Shown: positions 18,645 through 26,735 of the stretch, piece by piece
Layout: every line of letters starts with the position of its first letter
Position numbering within the stretch: the stretch's first letter is position 1
From: Rothia gullae
GTDB taxonomy: Bacteria; Actinomycetota; Actinomycetes; Actinomycetales; Micrococcaceae
Assembly (NCBI RefSeq): GCF_024294905.1
Contig: NZ_JANCOC010000008.1
Coordinates: forward strand, 1-51,758
Reading direction: 5' to 3'
DNA length: 51,758 nucleotides
Position numbers and translations under genes: made by a program
Notes under the pieces: generated by a model
The model's input: the letters and a program-made list of their open reading frames with translations, nothing else
The model's database searches: none
Told to the model about the DNA's origin: nothing

Positions 18645-20495
18645 TTAGTCCTCCAGAGCCTTCGCCAGAGCATCGCGCTGTTCGCGAACCTCAGAGGGCA
18701 GCTTGTCGCCGAACTTCTCAAGCCACTCGTCGATGCCGGGCAGTTCAGCGGCCCATTCTTCCTTCGAGACAGCCAGAGCAGCCTTCAGCTCGTCCTCGGA
18801 GATTTCCAGACCGCTCAGGTCCAGGTCTTCCTTGGTGGGAACGGTACCCAGGAAGGTCTCCTGGCCGCCAACCTTGCCGTCGAGGCGGTCGAAAATCCAC
18901 TTCACAACGCGAGAGTTCTCGCCGAAGCCGGGCCATGCGAAGCCACCGTCGGGGGTGCGACGGAACCAGTTAACGTAGTAGACCTTCGGCATGTTCTCGG
19001 TGCCGTGCTTCTTGCCCAGGTCCAACCAGTGCTTGAAGTATTCACCAGCGTTATAGCCAATGAAGGGCAGCATTGCCATCGGGTCGCGGCGAATCACGCC
19101 GACAGCGCCCTTAGCAGCCGCGGTGGTCTCGGAGGAGAGGGTAACTGCGCGGAAGACGCCCTGCTCCCAGCTCTCGGACTCGGAAACCAGCGGGATGGTG
19201 GTCTTACGGCGACCACCCAGAACGATAGCGCTCAGCGGCACACCCTCGGGGTCGTAGTACTCGGGAGCGAGCATGTCGACCTGGGATGCAGGGGTGCAGA
19301 AACGGGAGTTCGGGTGAGCTGCCGGGCGGCCGGACTCGGGGGTCCAGTCCTTACCGGTCCAGTCGGTCAGGTGTGCGGGAACCTCGTCGGTCTTACCCTC
19401 CCACCAGACGGAGCCGTCGTCGGTCAGTGCAACGTTTGTGAAGATGGTGTTGCCCTTGGCGATAGCCTTCATAGCGTTCGGGTTGGTGGAGTAACCGGTG
19501 CCCGGTGCCACGCCGAACAGACCAGCTTCGGGGTTGACCACGCGTGCCTGGTGGTTCTCGTCGAACTCGATCCATGCGATGTCGTCGCCGACCATCTCCG
19601 CCTTCCAGCCGTCGATGGTGGGCTCCATCATTGCGAAGTTGGTCTTGCCACATGCGGAGGGGAACGCTGCGGAGATGTAGCGAACCTTGCCCTCGGGGTT
19701 GGTGACCTTCAGGATGAGCATGTGCTCTGCCATCCAGCCCTCGTCGCGACCGATAACGGATGCGATACGCAGTGCGTAGCACTTCTTACCGAGCAGTGCG
19801 TTACCACCGTAACCGGAGCCGAAGGACCAGATTTCGCGGGTCTCGGGGAACTGGACGATGTACTTCTCGGGGTTGCAAGGCCAGGGAACATCTTCCTGAC
19901 CGGGCTCCAGGGGCGCACCAACACTGTGCAGAGCCTTGACGAAGAAGCCGTTGGTCTCGTTCAGCTTGGCAAGAACGTCCTTACCGATGGTTGCCATGAT
20001 GCGCATGGAGCAGACAACGTATGCGGAGTCGCTGAGCTCAACAGCAATCTTGGGGTTCTTAGCCTTCAGGGAGCCCATGACGAAGGGAATGACGTACATG
20101 GTACGACCGCGCATGGAGCCCTCGAACAGGCCGGTCAGGGTCTGCTTCATTTCGACGGGGTCGCGCCAATTGTTGGTCGGGCCTGCGCCTTCTTCAGTCT
20201 CGGAGCAGATGAAGGTGCGCTCCTCGACACGTGCAACGTCGTCAGGATCGGAGAAAGCTGCGTAAGAGTTCGGGAATTCATGATCGCTAAGGCGAACGAA
20301 GGTACCGGCGTGAACCAGTTCCTGTGCCAGGCGGTCATATTCTTCCTGGGTGCCGTCGACCCAGTAGATGTGTGCGGGCTGGGTCAGTGCCGCAACCTCG
20401 CGAACCCATTCCAGGAGGCCCTGGTGGGTGGTGGGTGCGCTCTGAAGCTCCTTTTCGAGTTCGGCAGAGAGAGTACGAGTTGAGGTGTCAGCCAT
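18645..20495 (-). CDS. pckG: Phosphoenolpyruvate carboxykinase (GTP)
   Basis: PckG converts oxaloacetate and GTP to PEP, CO2 and GDP, the entry to gluconeogenesis. The GTP-type motifs are clear: the P loop with catalytic Cys in [12 protein letters not shown], the metal site [11 protein letters not shown], and [12 protein letters not shown] with the downstream [12 protein letters not shown]. Length is about 616 aa. The frame is open to a TTG at 20513. ATG 20501 and ATG 20495 both lie behind AAGGGG; 20495 gives the better spacing (9 nt) and the N terminus MADTSTRTL. The long upstream region contains a dyad that may control it. It is followed by a strong hairpin. Confidence 0.93.
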   Translation of the reverse strand: MADTSTRTLSAELEKELQSAPTTHQGLLEWVREVAALTQPAHIYWVDGTQEEYDRLAQELVHAGTFVRLSDHEFPNSYAAFSDPDDVARVEERTFICSETEEGAGPTNNWRDPVEMKQTLTGLFEGSMRGRTMYVIPFVMGSLKAKNPKIAVELSDSAYVVCSMRIMATIGKDVLAKLNETNGFFVKALHSVGAPLEPGQEDVPWPCNPEKYIVQFPETREIWSFGSGYGGNALLGKKCYALRIASVIGRDEGWMAEHMLILKVTNPEGKVRYISAAFPSACGKTNFAMMEPTIDGWKAEMVGDDIAWIEFDENHQARVVNPEAGLFGVAPGTGYSTNPNAMKAIAKGNTIFTNVALTDDGSVWWEGKTDEVPAHLTDWTGKDWTPESGRPAAHPNSRFCTPASQVDMLAPEYYDPEGVPLSAIVLGGRRKTTIPLVSESESWEQGVFRAVTLSSETTAAAKGAVGVIRRDPMAMLPFIGYNAGEYFKHWLDLGKKHGTENMPKVYYVNWFRRTPDGGFAWPGFGENSRVVKWIFDRLDGKVGGQETFLGTVPTKEDLDLSGLEISEDELKAALAVSKEEWAAELPGIDEWLEKFGDKLPSEVREQRDALAKALED

Positions 20496-20513
20496 TGACA
20501 TTTTCCCCTTCAA

Positions 20514-20917
20514 TCGGTGGCCCGGATACTACATTGATCCGGTTAGGTCTGCGGTAACAAAGAAGCAGTTAAACACTACAAGCGTGCAAACAATGGTGAA
20601 TATGCACGCTTGGACAGTCTCCACTTCCTCGTGATGCTTACAGAATAACGCATTAATGGTCTGTAGAGCTTTCTATGACGCCATTTCTTAAGTTCTGCGC
20701 ATCACATTCTTAGAGTACGAGAAGATTTCTGTAAAGAATTTTTAGGGCTTATGGCGAGATTTTTCAGGGATTTCAGGGACCTGTAGCGCCGATTTTAGGG
20801 CGCGAGAAAATATTTTGAAAAAATTTTACGACACGAAAAACCCCGGAATCATGCGGCAAAACAGGGTATTATCGAGTCTTTCAGAGGGGTTTTTGGGTCA
20901 ATTTCAAGTTTTTCGGC
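20514..20917. other. pckG upstream region
   Basis: No gene is seen. A 10-bp inverted repeat, CAAGCGTGCA and TGCACGCTTG (20579-20588 and 20603-20612), lies in the pckG leader or promoter. The rest (20690-20900) is AT-rich with no recognisable element. Confidence 0.5.
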
Positions 20918-20946
20918 TTGCACACCCTTGAGAACATCCGTATAGT
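20918..20946 (+). promoter_or_regulatory. tRNA-Arg promoter
   Basis: TTGCAC (20918-20923) and TATAGT (20941-20946) are separated by exactly 17 nt, close to the sigma-70-type consensus. The tRNA begins about 47 nt after the -10 box. Confidence 0.85.
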
Positions 20947-20993
20947 AGTACCTGTTGCCGCGACGGGTTGAAGAAATCCGAAGCGAGGAACAT

Positions 20994-21069
20994 GCGCCTG
21001 TAGCTCAACGGATAGAGCATCTGACTACGGATCAGAAGGTTGGGGGTTCGAATCCCTTCGGGCGCACCA
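20994..21069 (+). tRNA. tRNA-Arg (anticodon ACG)
   Basis: A 76-nt cloverleaf with the CCA end encoded. The acceptor arms GCGCCTG and CGGGCGC pair, the D arm is GCTC/GAGC, and the anticodon stem TCTGA/TCAGA holds the loop CTACGGA with anticodon ACG. The T loop TTCGAAT is standard. The ACG anticodon should be edited to ICG to read CGU, CGC and CGA. Confidence 0.97.
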
Positions 21070-21072
21070 CCG

Positions 21073-21103
21073 ATTCCCGGTTCTTCGGAACCGGGGATTT
21101 TTT
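21073..21103 (+). terminator. tRNA-Arg terminator
   Basis: CCCGGTTC/GAACCGGG with loop TTCG, extended by three more pairs, is followed by six T. It begins four bases after the CCA end. Confidence 0.95.
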
Positions 21104-21454
21104 GTATGCCCGGAAGACGTACCCAGAAGACACGCCCGGGAAGATATGTTTGGGGAGAAGCCCGCCCAGAAAACGCTCTGCCAAAAGCCCCGGGGCAGAG
21201 CTCAACCCACCGCGCGGCACGACATGCTGTAACACGACACACTGCGGGCTCTAGCTAGGTGCAGCAAGGACGCTCCACCAACTGACGCTGTCCCATCTGT
21301 GTCAAAAACCGTGCCTAAAAGCGCCCCAACCTGTGAATCCGCAGGTTTATGCTCCCAGATGACGTGCTCCGGGGCACACCCACCAAAAAACGCCTAGGAT
21401 GGAAAGAGGACCCTCCACGCATAGGTTGGAGAGTAGACAACACAAAGGAGCACT
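21104..21454. other. Intergenic region before the unknown two-gene operon
   Basis: No gene is supported. There are small hairpins (AACCTG/CAGGTT near 21338-21357). TAGGAT at about 21395 could be a -10 box for the downstream gene; no good -35 is seen. Confidence 0.4.
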
Positions 21455-23065
21455 ATGGCACAGCTATCCATTCCGCAATCCCTGATAGGTGCGCTCATTG
21501 ATATTACTGATTTGGGAACCCTCGATTACTTCCCGCCCACCGAACGATGCGCCCACTGGTCCCTCTATGACGCGCAGCGCCAAGAGCTCCTCTGCCCTTG
21601 CGCACCCGCTGCCAACACCACAGTAGAAAAGCTCTTTGAGGCCGGGGCGAAGATTCTCTACGAGAATTTCCCGCGATATATCGATTCGCCCGAGGAAATC
21701 ATTCCTTATACTTCCCGCCAGGAACTCGTTGCCGCCCTACGCCGCGGCGATGAGGAACCCAGCGACACTAAGCCTCCTGAAGAGGAACAGAACGAGCTGC
21801 AGGCAACCGAAGCTGCCGAAGCCTCCACGGCTGAGACTCCCGTTGCAGAGACCAAGGAGGGTGTAGTTAGTGAGGACGCCGCAGTGAGCGCAACCGCTAC
21901 TCCCCAGCCTGCAACCCCGAAGCCCGCAGCACCGAAGCCCGCGCCTGCCCCCGCGCTCTTTGCAGCCCGCGCGGCACAGGCACCCGCCCCGACTCCCAGC
22001 CTGCCGCAAGAAGCATCTGTGGAAGTACCCGCAGAGGCTACAGCTAAAAAGACGATTCCTGTACCGACGCCCAGCACGGTTACCCCTGCGACCCCCAAGC
22101 CTGTTGCACCGAAGCCGGCAGCGCCTACTCCCGGTACGCCCTCCCCCGGCATGTTCCGCAAGTCTACGCTGACCTTCCGTCCGCCGCGCATCGAAGAGTA
22201 CCTGGAGGGTCTGCGGGCCCGCCAACAGGCTGCCGAAGCCGCAGAAGCTACTCATACGGCAGCATCTAGCGAGCAGGCACCAGTTGAAGAGTTGCCCGTA
22301 CTCAGCCAGTCCCTACCGAGCGCGCCAAAGCCCGGTGCGCCGGTCCCCACTACTCCGACTGCCACCAATGCACCCGCCGCAAAGCCGGTAGCCGCCGAAC
22401 CGACCGCACCTCACGGCGTCAGCGAAGAGGATCGCAAACGCAGCTACCGTCTGCGCCCGAGCCTGCGTGCCCGCCTCGAACGAGAAAACATCAGCGAAGA
22501 GCTCGTGCGCACCATCCTGCGTGAAGGCGCAGCAGAACGCCTCAATGACTGGACGATTCGCTTTACCCACGACGACTACCGAGTGGACGTAAACACCGCC
22601 TCCGCCGAAGTTATCACCGTCATTGACGAATACGACGCCGAATACAATGAAGCGGTACAGGCATCCCTGGCGCACGGCGAATACAGCTCGCTCAACGCCC
22701 TGGAACTCGAATTCAGCGAGCGCGCCCGCACCTTCTTGAAGAAGAACCCGCCGTTCGTCTTCGACCTGATGCTTAATGCTCTGGGCAACCCCGAGAGCGT
22801 GCGCATGGCTGAAGGCTGGACCCGCATCTACGCGGCGCAGGGTCTGGAAATTGCGGTTTCGCCCGATGAGCGGACCGTTCTGGCTCTGGCGAAGACCCCG
22901 GATTTCCATGTTCTGCACGCGGAGAACCTGCGCAAGGCACAGCTCGAAGAGCTCAGTAATACCCTGGCGAAGCAGGCGGAAGACTCAGAAAATGCCGCTA
23001 ATCGGGTAGAAAATGGCATAGTCCAGGCAGAAAACACCACCGAGGAGGAAAATAATGTCCGCTAA
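21455..23065 (+). CDS. Unknown protein with Ala/Pro-rich linker and two DUF4258-like modules
   Basis: I do not recognise this 536-aa protein. Residues 1-98 form a compact domain with Cys32, Cys47 and Cys49. Residues 100-325 are an Ala/Pro/Glu-rich linker with KPAAPKPA-type repeats. The C-terminal part has two stretches with one shared pattern, a helix rich in Arg/Leu, a second helix ending in IL or AL, then strands: 330-395 (LRARLERENISEELVRTIL, then YRVDV, then AEVITV) and 416-482 (SERARTFLKKNPPFVFDLML, then GLEIAV, then TVLAL). This resembles the DUF4258/BrnT toxin-like fold in degenerate form; that is inference by eye. AAAGGAG precedes ATG 21455. The last codons overlap the next gene, so the two are probably partners. 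No signal peptide or membrane segment is seen. Confidence 0.75.
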   Translation: MAQLSIPQSLIGALIDITDLGTLDYFPPTERCAHWSLYDAQRQELLCPCAPAANTTVEKLFEAGAKILYENFPRYIDSPEEIIPYTSRQELVAALRRGDEEPSDTKPPEEEQNELQATEAAEASTAETPVAETKEGVVSEDAAVSATATPQPATPKPAAPKPAPAPALFAARAAQAPAPTPSLPQEASVEVPAEATAKKTIPVPTPSTVTPATPKPVAPKPAAPTPGTPSPGMFRKSTLTFRPPRIEEYLEGLRARQQAAEAAEATHTAASSEQAPVEELPVLSQSLPSAPKPGAPVPTTPTATNAPAAKPVAAEPTAPHGVSEEDRKRSYRLRPSLRARLERENISEELVRTILREGAAERLNDWTIRFTHDDYRVDVNTASAEVITVIDEYDAEYNEAVQASLAHGEYSSLNALELEFSERARTFLKKNPPFVFDLMLNALGNPESVRMAEGWTRIYAAQGLEIAVSPDERTVLALAKTPDFHVLHAENLRKAQLEELSNTLAKQAEDSENAANRVENGIVQAENTTEEENNVR

Positions 23066-24308
23066 GCAGATCACCATTCCTCTTGAGGTGTACGTTCGCC
23101 TGCAGGAGCTTGCGTCCCTCGCCGCCTATAGCTACCGCGATGAGCAGGGCTCCGAAGAGAACGCTGCAAGCGATAAGCCGTGGGATTTGCTCGCCAAGGA
23201 TGGTGCCTCCCTACTCGATGAGAACGGCGCACTCAAGCCCGAAGCGGTAGAGCTCTACTTCACCCTCCTACCGCTTATTGCCCAGGAATTCGTGGAGCAA
23301 CAGCAGGCACTCGTGGACGCATACCGTCAGGCACCCAAGCCCGCCGCTGCACGCGCCAAGATTCGCCCCTCCAACCAGCGCCTCATTCCGCTGACCGAGG
23401 TGCCGTTGGAGAACCAGCGTATTGCCGCGCGCATTGAGAAGGAATTCTACGGTGACGTGCCGCCGCGCCGCCGCATCTACGGCGTGCTCCCCGGCGTCAT
23501 GGATTACATGATGCGCCACGGGCTCACCTACGAGCTGCTGCTAGATATCATCGAATCCCCTGTAAGCACGGTGGTTCAAGAAAGCGCGCAAGAGAACCGT
23601 TACGGCCGCGAAGTCACCCTCTACACGCATGAAGAGGAAGGCTACCAGGTGGTGCTCAACCCCCTGACCGCCGAAGTGCTGGCGCTACGCCCGCTGCAGG
23701 CTCTCGCCGGAGGCTACCAGCTCTCCCCCGAGGCTCAGGCTCAGCTCAAGTCGCTCGGACTGACCGGCGAGTACATTACCCGCATCCTGGATGAGGCCGA
23801 GGATCGCCGCCCGATTCCCGGCAGTAGCCGCACCGTGTACTCGCTCAACGGCTACCAGGTGGAGTTCTCGCACTCCGATCAGCAGGTAATTCGTATTAGT
23901 CGCGGCACCGCACCCAACCGCAGCCCCTTCGAATCGCAGCCGAGGATGAGCGGTACAAAGAGGCAGCGCGGTCGCAAAATCCCGCACGATGTGGACGCAT
24001 TCGTGCAGCTGTTGCAGGAGCACGGCTTCACCATCACCATGGGCGGTAAGCACTACGATATTCGCCACGAGAAGCTGGCTCCGGGTCAGAAGGCGGTCAC
24101 CTCCGTGACCCCCTCAGATTCGCAGCGCTGGCATCTCAACTCGGCACGCCAGATCCGCAATACCTTCGGCATCGACCTGCGCTACGCCAATCCGCGCGAT
24201 AGCGTACGCGGTATTGTGCGCGGCCCCGGAGGAAGCGTCCAGAATTCCGATAACCACAGCGCAGAAAAGCAGGACACCGAGAAGGCTACGGAGAAGGAAT
24301 CAGAGTAG
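23055..24308 (+). CDS. Unknown protein with two DUF4258-like modules and a HicA-like C-terminal module
   Basis: I do not recognise this 417-aa protein as a whole. Residues 1-95 are helical. Residues 141-213 (YMMRHGLTYELLLDIIESP, then GYQVVLN, then EVLALRP) and 221-283 (LSPEAQAQLKSLGLTGEYI, then RILDEAED, then GYQVEFS, then VIRIS) repeat the module pattern seen twice in the upstream protein. Residues 311-376 resemble the HicA mRNA-interferase fold: VDAFVQLLQEHGF, then GGKHYDIRH with a central His333 where HicA has its catalytic His, then a strand and a helix (NSARQIRNTFGIDL). The start overlaps the previous stop by 11 nt, with GAGGAGG upstream. Whether it is an active nuclease is unknown; no antitoxin-like gene follows. 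Confidence 0.75.
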   Translation: MSAKQITIPLEVYVRLQELASLAAYSYRDEQGSEENAASDKPWDLLAKDGASLLDENGALKPEAVELYFTLLPLIAQEFVEQQQALVDAYRQAPKPAAARAKIRPSNQRLIPLTEVPLENQRIAARIEKEFYGDVPPRRRIYGVLPGVMDYMMRHGLTYELLLDIIESPVSTVVQESAQENRYGREVTLYTHEEEGYQVVLNPLTAEVLALRPLQALAGGYQLSPEAQAQLKSLGLTGEYITRILDEAEDRRPIPGSSRTVYSLNGYQVEFSHSDQQVIRISRGTAPNRSPFESQPRMSGTKRQRGRKIPHDVDAFVQLLQEHGFTITMGGKHYDIRHEKLAPGQKAVTSVTPSDSQRWHLNSARQIRNTFGIDLRYANPRDSVRGIVRGPGGSVQNSDNHSAEKQDTEKATEKESE

Positions 24309-24349
24309 GTCTTCGTCACCGTTATAGCGCGCCTGCCTGCCGGTTCTTT

Positions 24350-24392
24350 ATACTGCCCCCAGCATGTTTTTGCGTCTGGGGGCAGTATTCAT
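24350..24392 (+). terminator. Terminator of the unknown two-gene operon
   Basis: A 13-bp stem ATACTGCCCCCAG/CTGGGGGCAGTAT (24350-24362, 24376-24388) lies 41 nt after the stop. The T tail is weak. Confidence 0.65.
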
Positions 24393-24587
24393 ATACGACT
24401 ATATCCCGCGTTATCAGGGCTTTAAGAGGTAGACTGAGGACAATACAGGCATACTATTCAGCATAAAAATTAATATGCGTTCCCGTGATATGCGTGACGG
24501 TAGGGTTGGGGATGCGCCACAAAGTACGGTGATTAACAGCCCCTACCTCTACAATAGAAACGCATCACTACAGAAGAAGGAGAACGC

Positions 24588-24908
24588 ATGGGCGTAACGA
24601 TTAAGGTCACTGACGAAGCAGGCGTAAACTACGACATTCAGTGGGAAGACCACCACACCCTCCTGGAAACCCTCCAGGCTAACGGTGTGCCGGTACTCGC
24701 AACCTGCGGTGGTAACGCATCCTGCGCTACCTGCCACGGCTTCATCGACCCCGAGCACTTCGAAGCTTCCGGTGAACGCACCGAAGCTGAGCAGGATCTG
24801 CTCGACATGGTTGACGATGTTGCAAACGAGTACTCCCGCCTGTGCTGCCAGGTCGAGTACACCCCCTCAATGGATGGAGCAACGATTCAAATGCAGGCGG
24901 CGATGTAA
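24588..24908 (+). CDS. 2Fe-2S ferredoxin (adrenodoxin/putidaredoxin type)
   Basis: This small electron carrier is 106 aa. The cluster ligands are C40, C46 and C49 in ATCGGNASCATC and C86 in RLCCQVEY; the spacing (Cx5Cx2C, then 36 residues) is that of vertebrate-type ferredoxins, which usually serve P450s, oxygenases or Fe-S assembly. No P450 or ferredoxin reductase is nearby, so its partner is unknown. ATG 24588 is preceded by AAGAAGGAG, and TACAAT (24550-24555) is a good -10 candidate. A lipoprotein gene starts 2 nt after its stop. Confidence 0.92.
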   Translation: MGVTIKVTDEAGVNYDIQWEDHHTLLETLQANGVPVLATCGGNASCATCHGFIDPEHFEASGERTEAEQDLLDMVDDVANEYSRLCCQVEYTPSMDGATIQMQAAM

Positions 24909-24910
24909 TC

Positions 24911-25846
24911 ATGTTGAAATCGGCTCAGGTACTCGCATCAACCACCCTCCTCTGCTGCGTGCTCGCGCTCAGTGGATGCGGCGCGTCCCAGGCCGGTCAG
25001 GAAGCTGAAGGCACCTCGGCGCAGCCGAGTGCTTCGGCTTCGGTCAAGCCCGGCACGATTCGAGTAGCTTCTGGCGGGCCTACCGCTTCGGTGACTCCGG
25101 GCTCCATTACCGTGGTGAACTCCCCCGAGGCGGAGAACCGCGGCTCTTCCTCTGGGCACTCCAAGTCTTCTTCCCACACCGAGAATCGCAAGTCGAAGCA
25201 GAACTCTGGCTCTCATTCTTCTGGGTCCTCCCGCGAGGGTTCCGAGCAGAGCAAGTCAGACGACTCTGCGGATTCTCAGCAGGATTCCCAGAAGAGCTCA
25301 AACTCGTCTTCACGGTCCGGTTCTAACTCTTCAGGTGACTCGTCGAACTCCTCGGGTTCTTCGAGCTCGTCGAATTCTTCCAATTCTTCGAACTCCTCCA
25401 ATTCCTCCAGCAGCACTGTTGCTGAGGGCCCGACCCAGTGCGATCTGGACGACCTGAACATTTCGGTTACTGTGGGAGAAGGCTCCCCCGGCGCCCGAAA
25501 CTACACCCTGCACTTCCAGAACTCTTCGGATGCTTCCTGCATCCTGCGCGGCTACCCGCGTGTGGTGCATGCGGGTCCTTCGGGAACCTGGGTTGGCCGT
25601 GAGGCTTCCACTTCCGATGAGTACATGAACTCTGCGGGCGTGACCCTCAACCCCGGCGATAGCACCACCGCGGTACTGCGTTCGGTGTACCCGGCACGCT
25701 TCGGTGACGATTGCGGTGGCCGACCGGTTCAGGGCTTCCTGGTGGGCCTTCCTTCCGGCTCCGGTGGCGTGATTGTTCCGCTGGATACGACCGCTTGCTC
25801 TTCGTCTGTTCCGCAGCTGTCGGTGGGTCAGTTTGGTGCCCGCTAA
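24911..25846 (+). CDS. Secreted lipoprotein with Ser-rich linker and DUF4232 domain
   Basis: This 311-aa protein starts MLKSAQVLASTTLLCCVLAL and has a lipobox LSGC with lipidated Cys23. A long Ser/Asn-rich spacer (about 60-175) follows. The C-terminal domain (about 178-311) matches the actinobacterial DUF4232 pattern: a first Cys in PTQCDLDDLNIS, Cys-Ile-Leu-Arg-Gly-Tyr-Pro, and later cysteines that probably form disulfides. It is therefore an extracytoplasmic, membrane-anchored protein of unknown role. It begins 2 nt after the ferredoxin stop, although one protein is cytosolic and the other secreted. Confidence 0.85.
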   Translation: MLKSAQVLASTTLLCCVLALSGCGASQAGQEAEGTSAQPSASASVKPGTIRVASGGPTASVTPGSITVVNSPEAENRGSSSGHSKSSSHTENRKSKQNSGSHSSGSSREGSEQSKSDDSADSQQDSQKSSNSSSRSGSNSSGDSSNSSGSSSSSNSSNSSNSSNSSSSTVAEGPTQCDLDDLNISVTVGEGSPGARNYTLHFQNSSDASCILRGYPRVVHAGPSGTWVGREASTSDEYMNSAGVTLNPGDSTTAVLRSVYPARFGDDCGGRPVQGFLVGLPSGSGGVIVPLDTTACSSSVPQLSVGQFGAR

Positions 25847-25900
25847 CGCGGCGTTGCAGATGTGAACACTCTGGCACCTCTTGTGCGCCTATAGTTCCAT

Positions 25901-25947
25901 ATAGTTCAAGGGCGGTTCCCCATCACGGGGAACCGCCCTTGAACTAT
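25901..25947. terminator. 21-bp palindromic terminator between convergent genes
   Basis: A perfect 21-bp stem (25901-25921 with 25927-25947) with loop ATCAC lies between the lipoprotein and the nitroreductase genes. Neither side has a strong T run, but the position fits a bidirectional terminator. Confidence 0.75.
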
Positions 25948-25999
25948 CTATAAGCCTAAAACTGGGGTTTAGCTTTAGTCATGCCGTAGGCGCGCGCTC

Positions 26000-26587
26000 T
26001 TAGAGGGAGCGAGCAACCTCATCGTGGCTAAAGCGTACACCGCGCGGGTATGCAGGAGCCTCGCCGTGGCCGATGTTGACGATTAGGAACGGGATCTCTG
26101 CATTATCCGCGAAGAATTCCTTCTTGATGCCGGCGAAGTCTGCGCCAGTCATGGGGCCAGCGTCCAGGCCGAGGGCGCGGATTGCGGTGATGAAGTAGCC
26201 TGCCTGCAGGTGAGCGCTCAGCTCAGCGGCGGGGGTCGCAAGCTCCTCGGTGGTGTAGAAGCCCTTGATGAAGCCGGCAGCGTTGGGGTTGAAGATGTCG
26301 GCGTGCTCTACCCAGTTCGCGTCTGCGGAGAGGATTGCGGTCACCGGTGCCCCCTGGGTCTTTGCCTTGTTACCGTCTGCCAGGTGTGCGACGAGACGCT
26401 CGCGCGCCTCGGGGCTCTTGACCCAGGTGATGCGCAGGGGCTGGTTGTTGAAGGCGGTGGGGCCGTAGAAGGTCAGTTCCTGGATGCGGCGCAGCTGCTC
26501 GTCGGTGACGGGTTCCTCGGTGAAGGAGGAGACGGTGCGCGGCTCGTGGAAGAGGCTGATGAGCTGTTCTTCGTTCAGGCGGGTCAT
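26000..26587 (-). CDS. Nitroreductase family protein, RutE/HadB-like
   Basis: This 195-aa FMN-dependent reductase has the order of motifs seen in E. coli RutE (malonic semialdehyde reductase): FTEEPVTDEQLRRI, YGPTAFNNQPLRI, HLADGNKAKTQGAPVTAI, LQAGYFITAIRALGLDAGP and LIVNIGHG. The true substrate is uncertain because no other pyrimidine-degradation (rut) genes are present; it may be a general quinone or nitro reductase. ATG 26587 has AAAGGAG 8 nt upstream. It is divergent from lhr. Between them, TTTACAGGTAAA at about 26625-26640 is a short dyad that could be an operator. Confidence 0.82.
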   Translation of the reverse strand: MTRLNEEQLISLFHEPRTVSSFTEEPVTDEQLRRIQELTFYGPTAFNNQPLRITWVKSPEARERLVAHLADGNKAKTQGAPVTAILSADANWVEHADIFNPNAAGFIKGFYTTEELATPAAELSAHLQAGYFITAIRALGLDAGPMTGADFAGIKKEFFADNAEIPFLIVNIGHGEAPAYPRGVRFSHDEVARSL

Positions 26588-26723
26588 GGTGAGGCTCCTT
26601 TGGGTTGTTCTCTCAGTCGATTACTTTACAGGTAAAATATTACATGTCCTGCGGAGACACTGTCAAACACATCTTCCTCCCCCAACCCCCAACAATTCAA
26701 GAGGCGCACACCATAAACCCCGC

Positions 26724-26729
26724 CATAAT
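26724..26729 (+). promoter_or_regulatory. -10 box for leaderless lhr
   Basis: CATAAT ends 6 nt before the ATG at 26736, and no ribosome binding site is present. This spacing predicts a transcript starting at the ATG itself. Confidence 0.5.
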
Positions 26730-26735
26730 AGATAC

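Noticed and set aside
20955..21254. Open frames across tRNA-Arg
   Set aside because: They overlap a tRNA with a clear promoter and terminator; no protein is expected.
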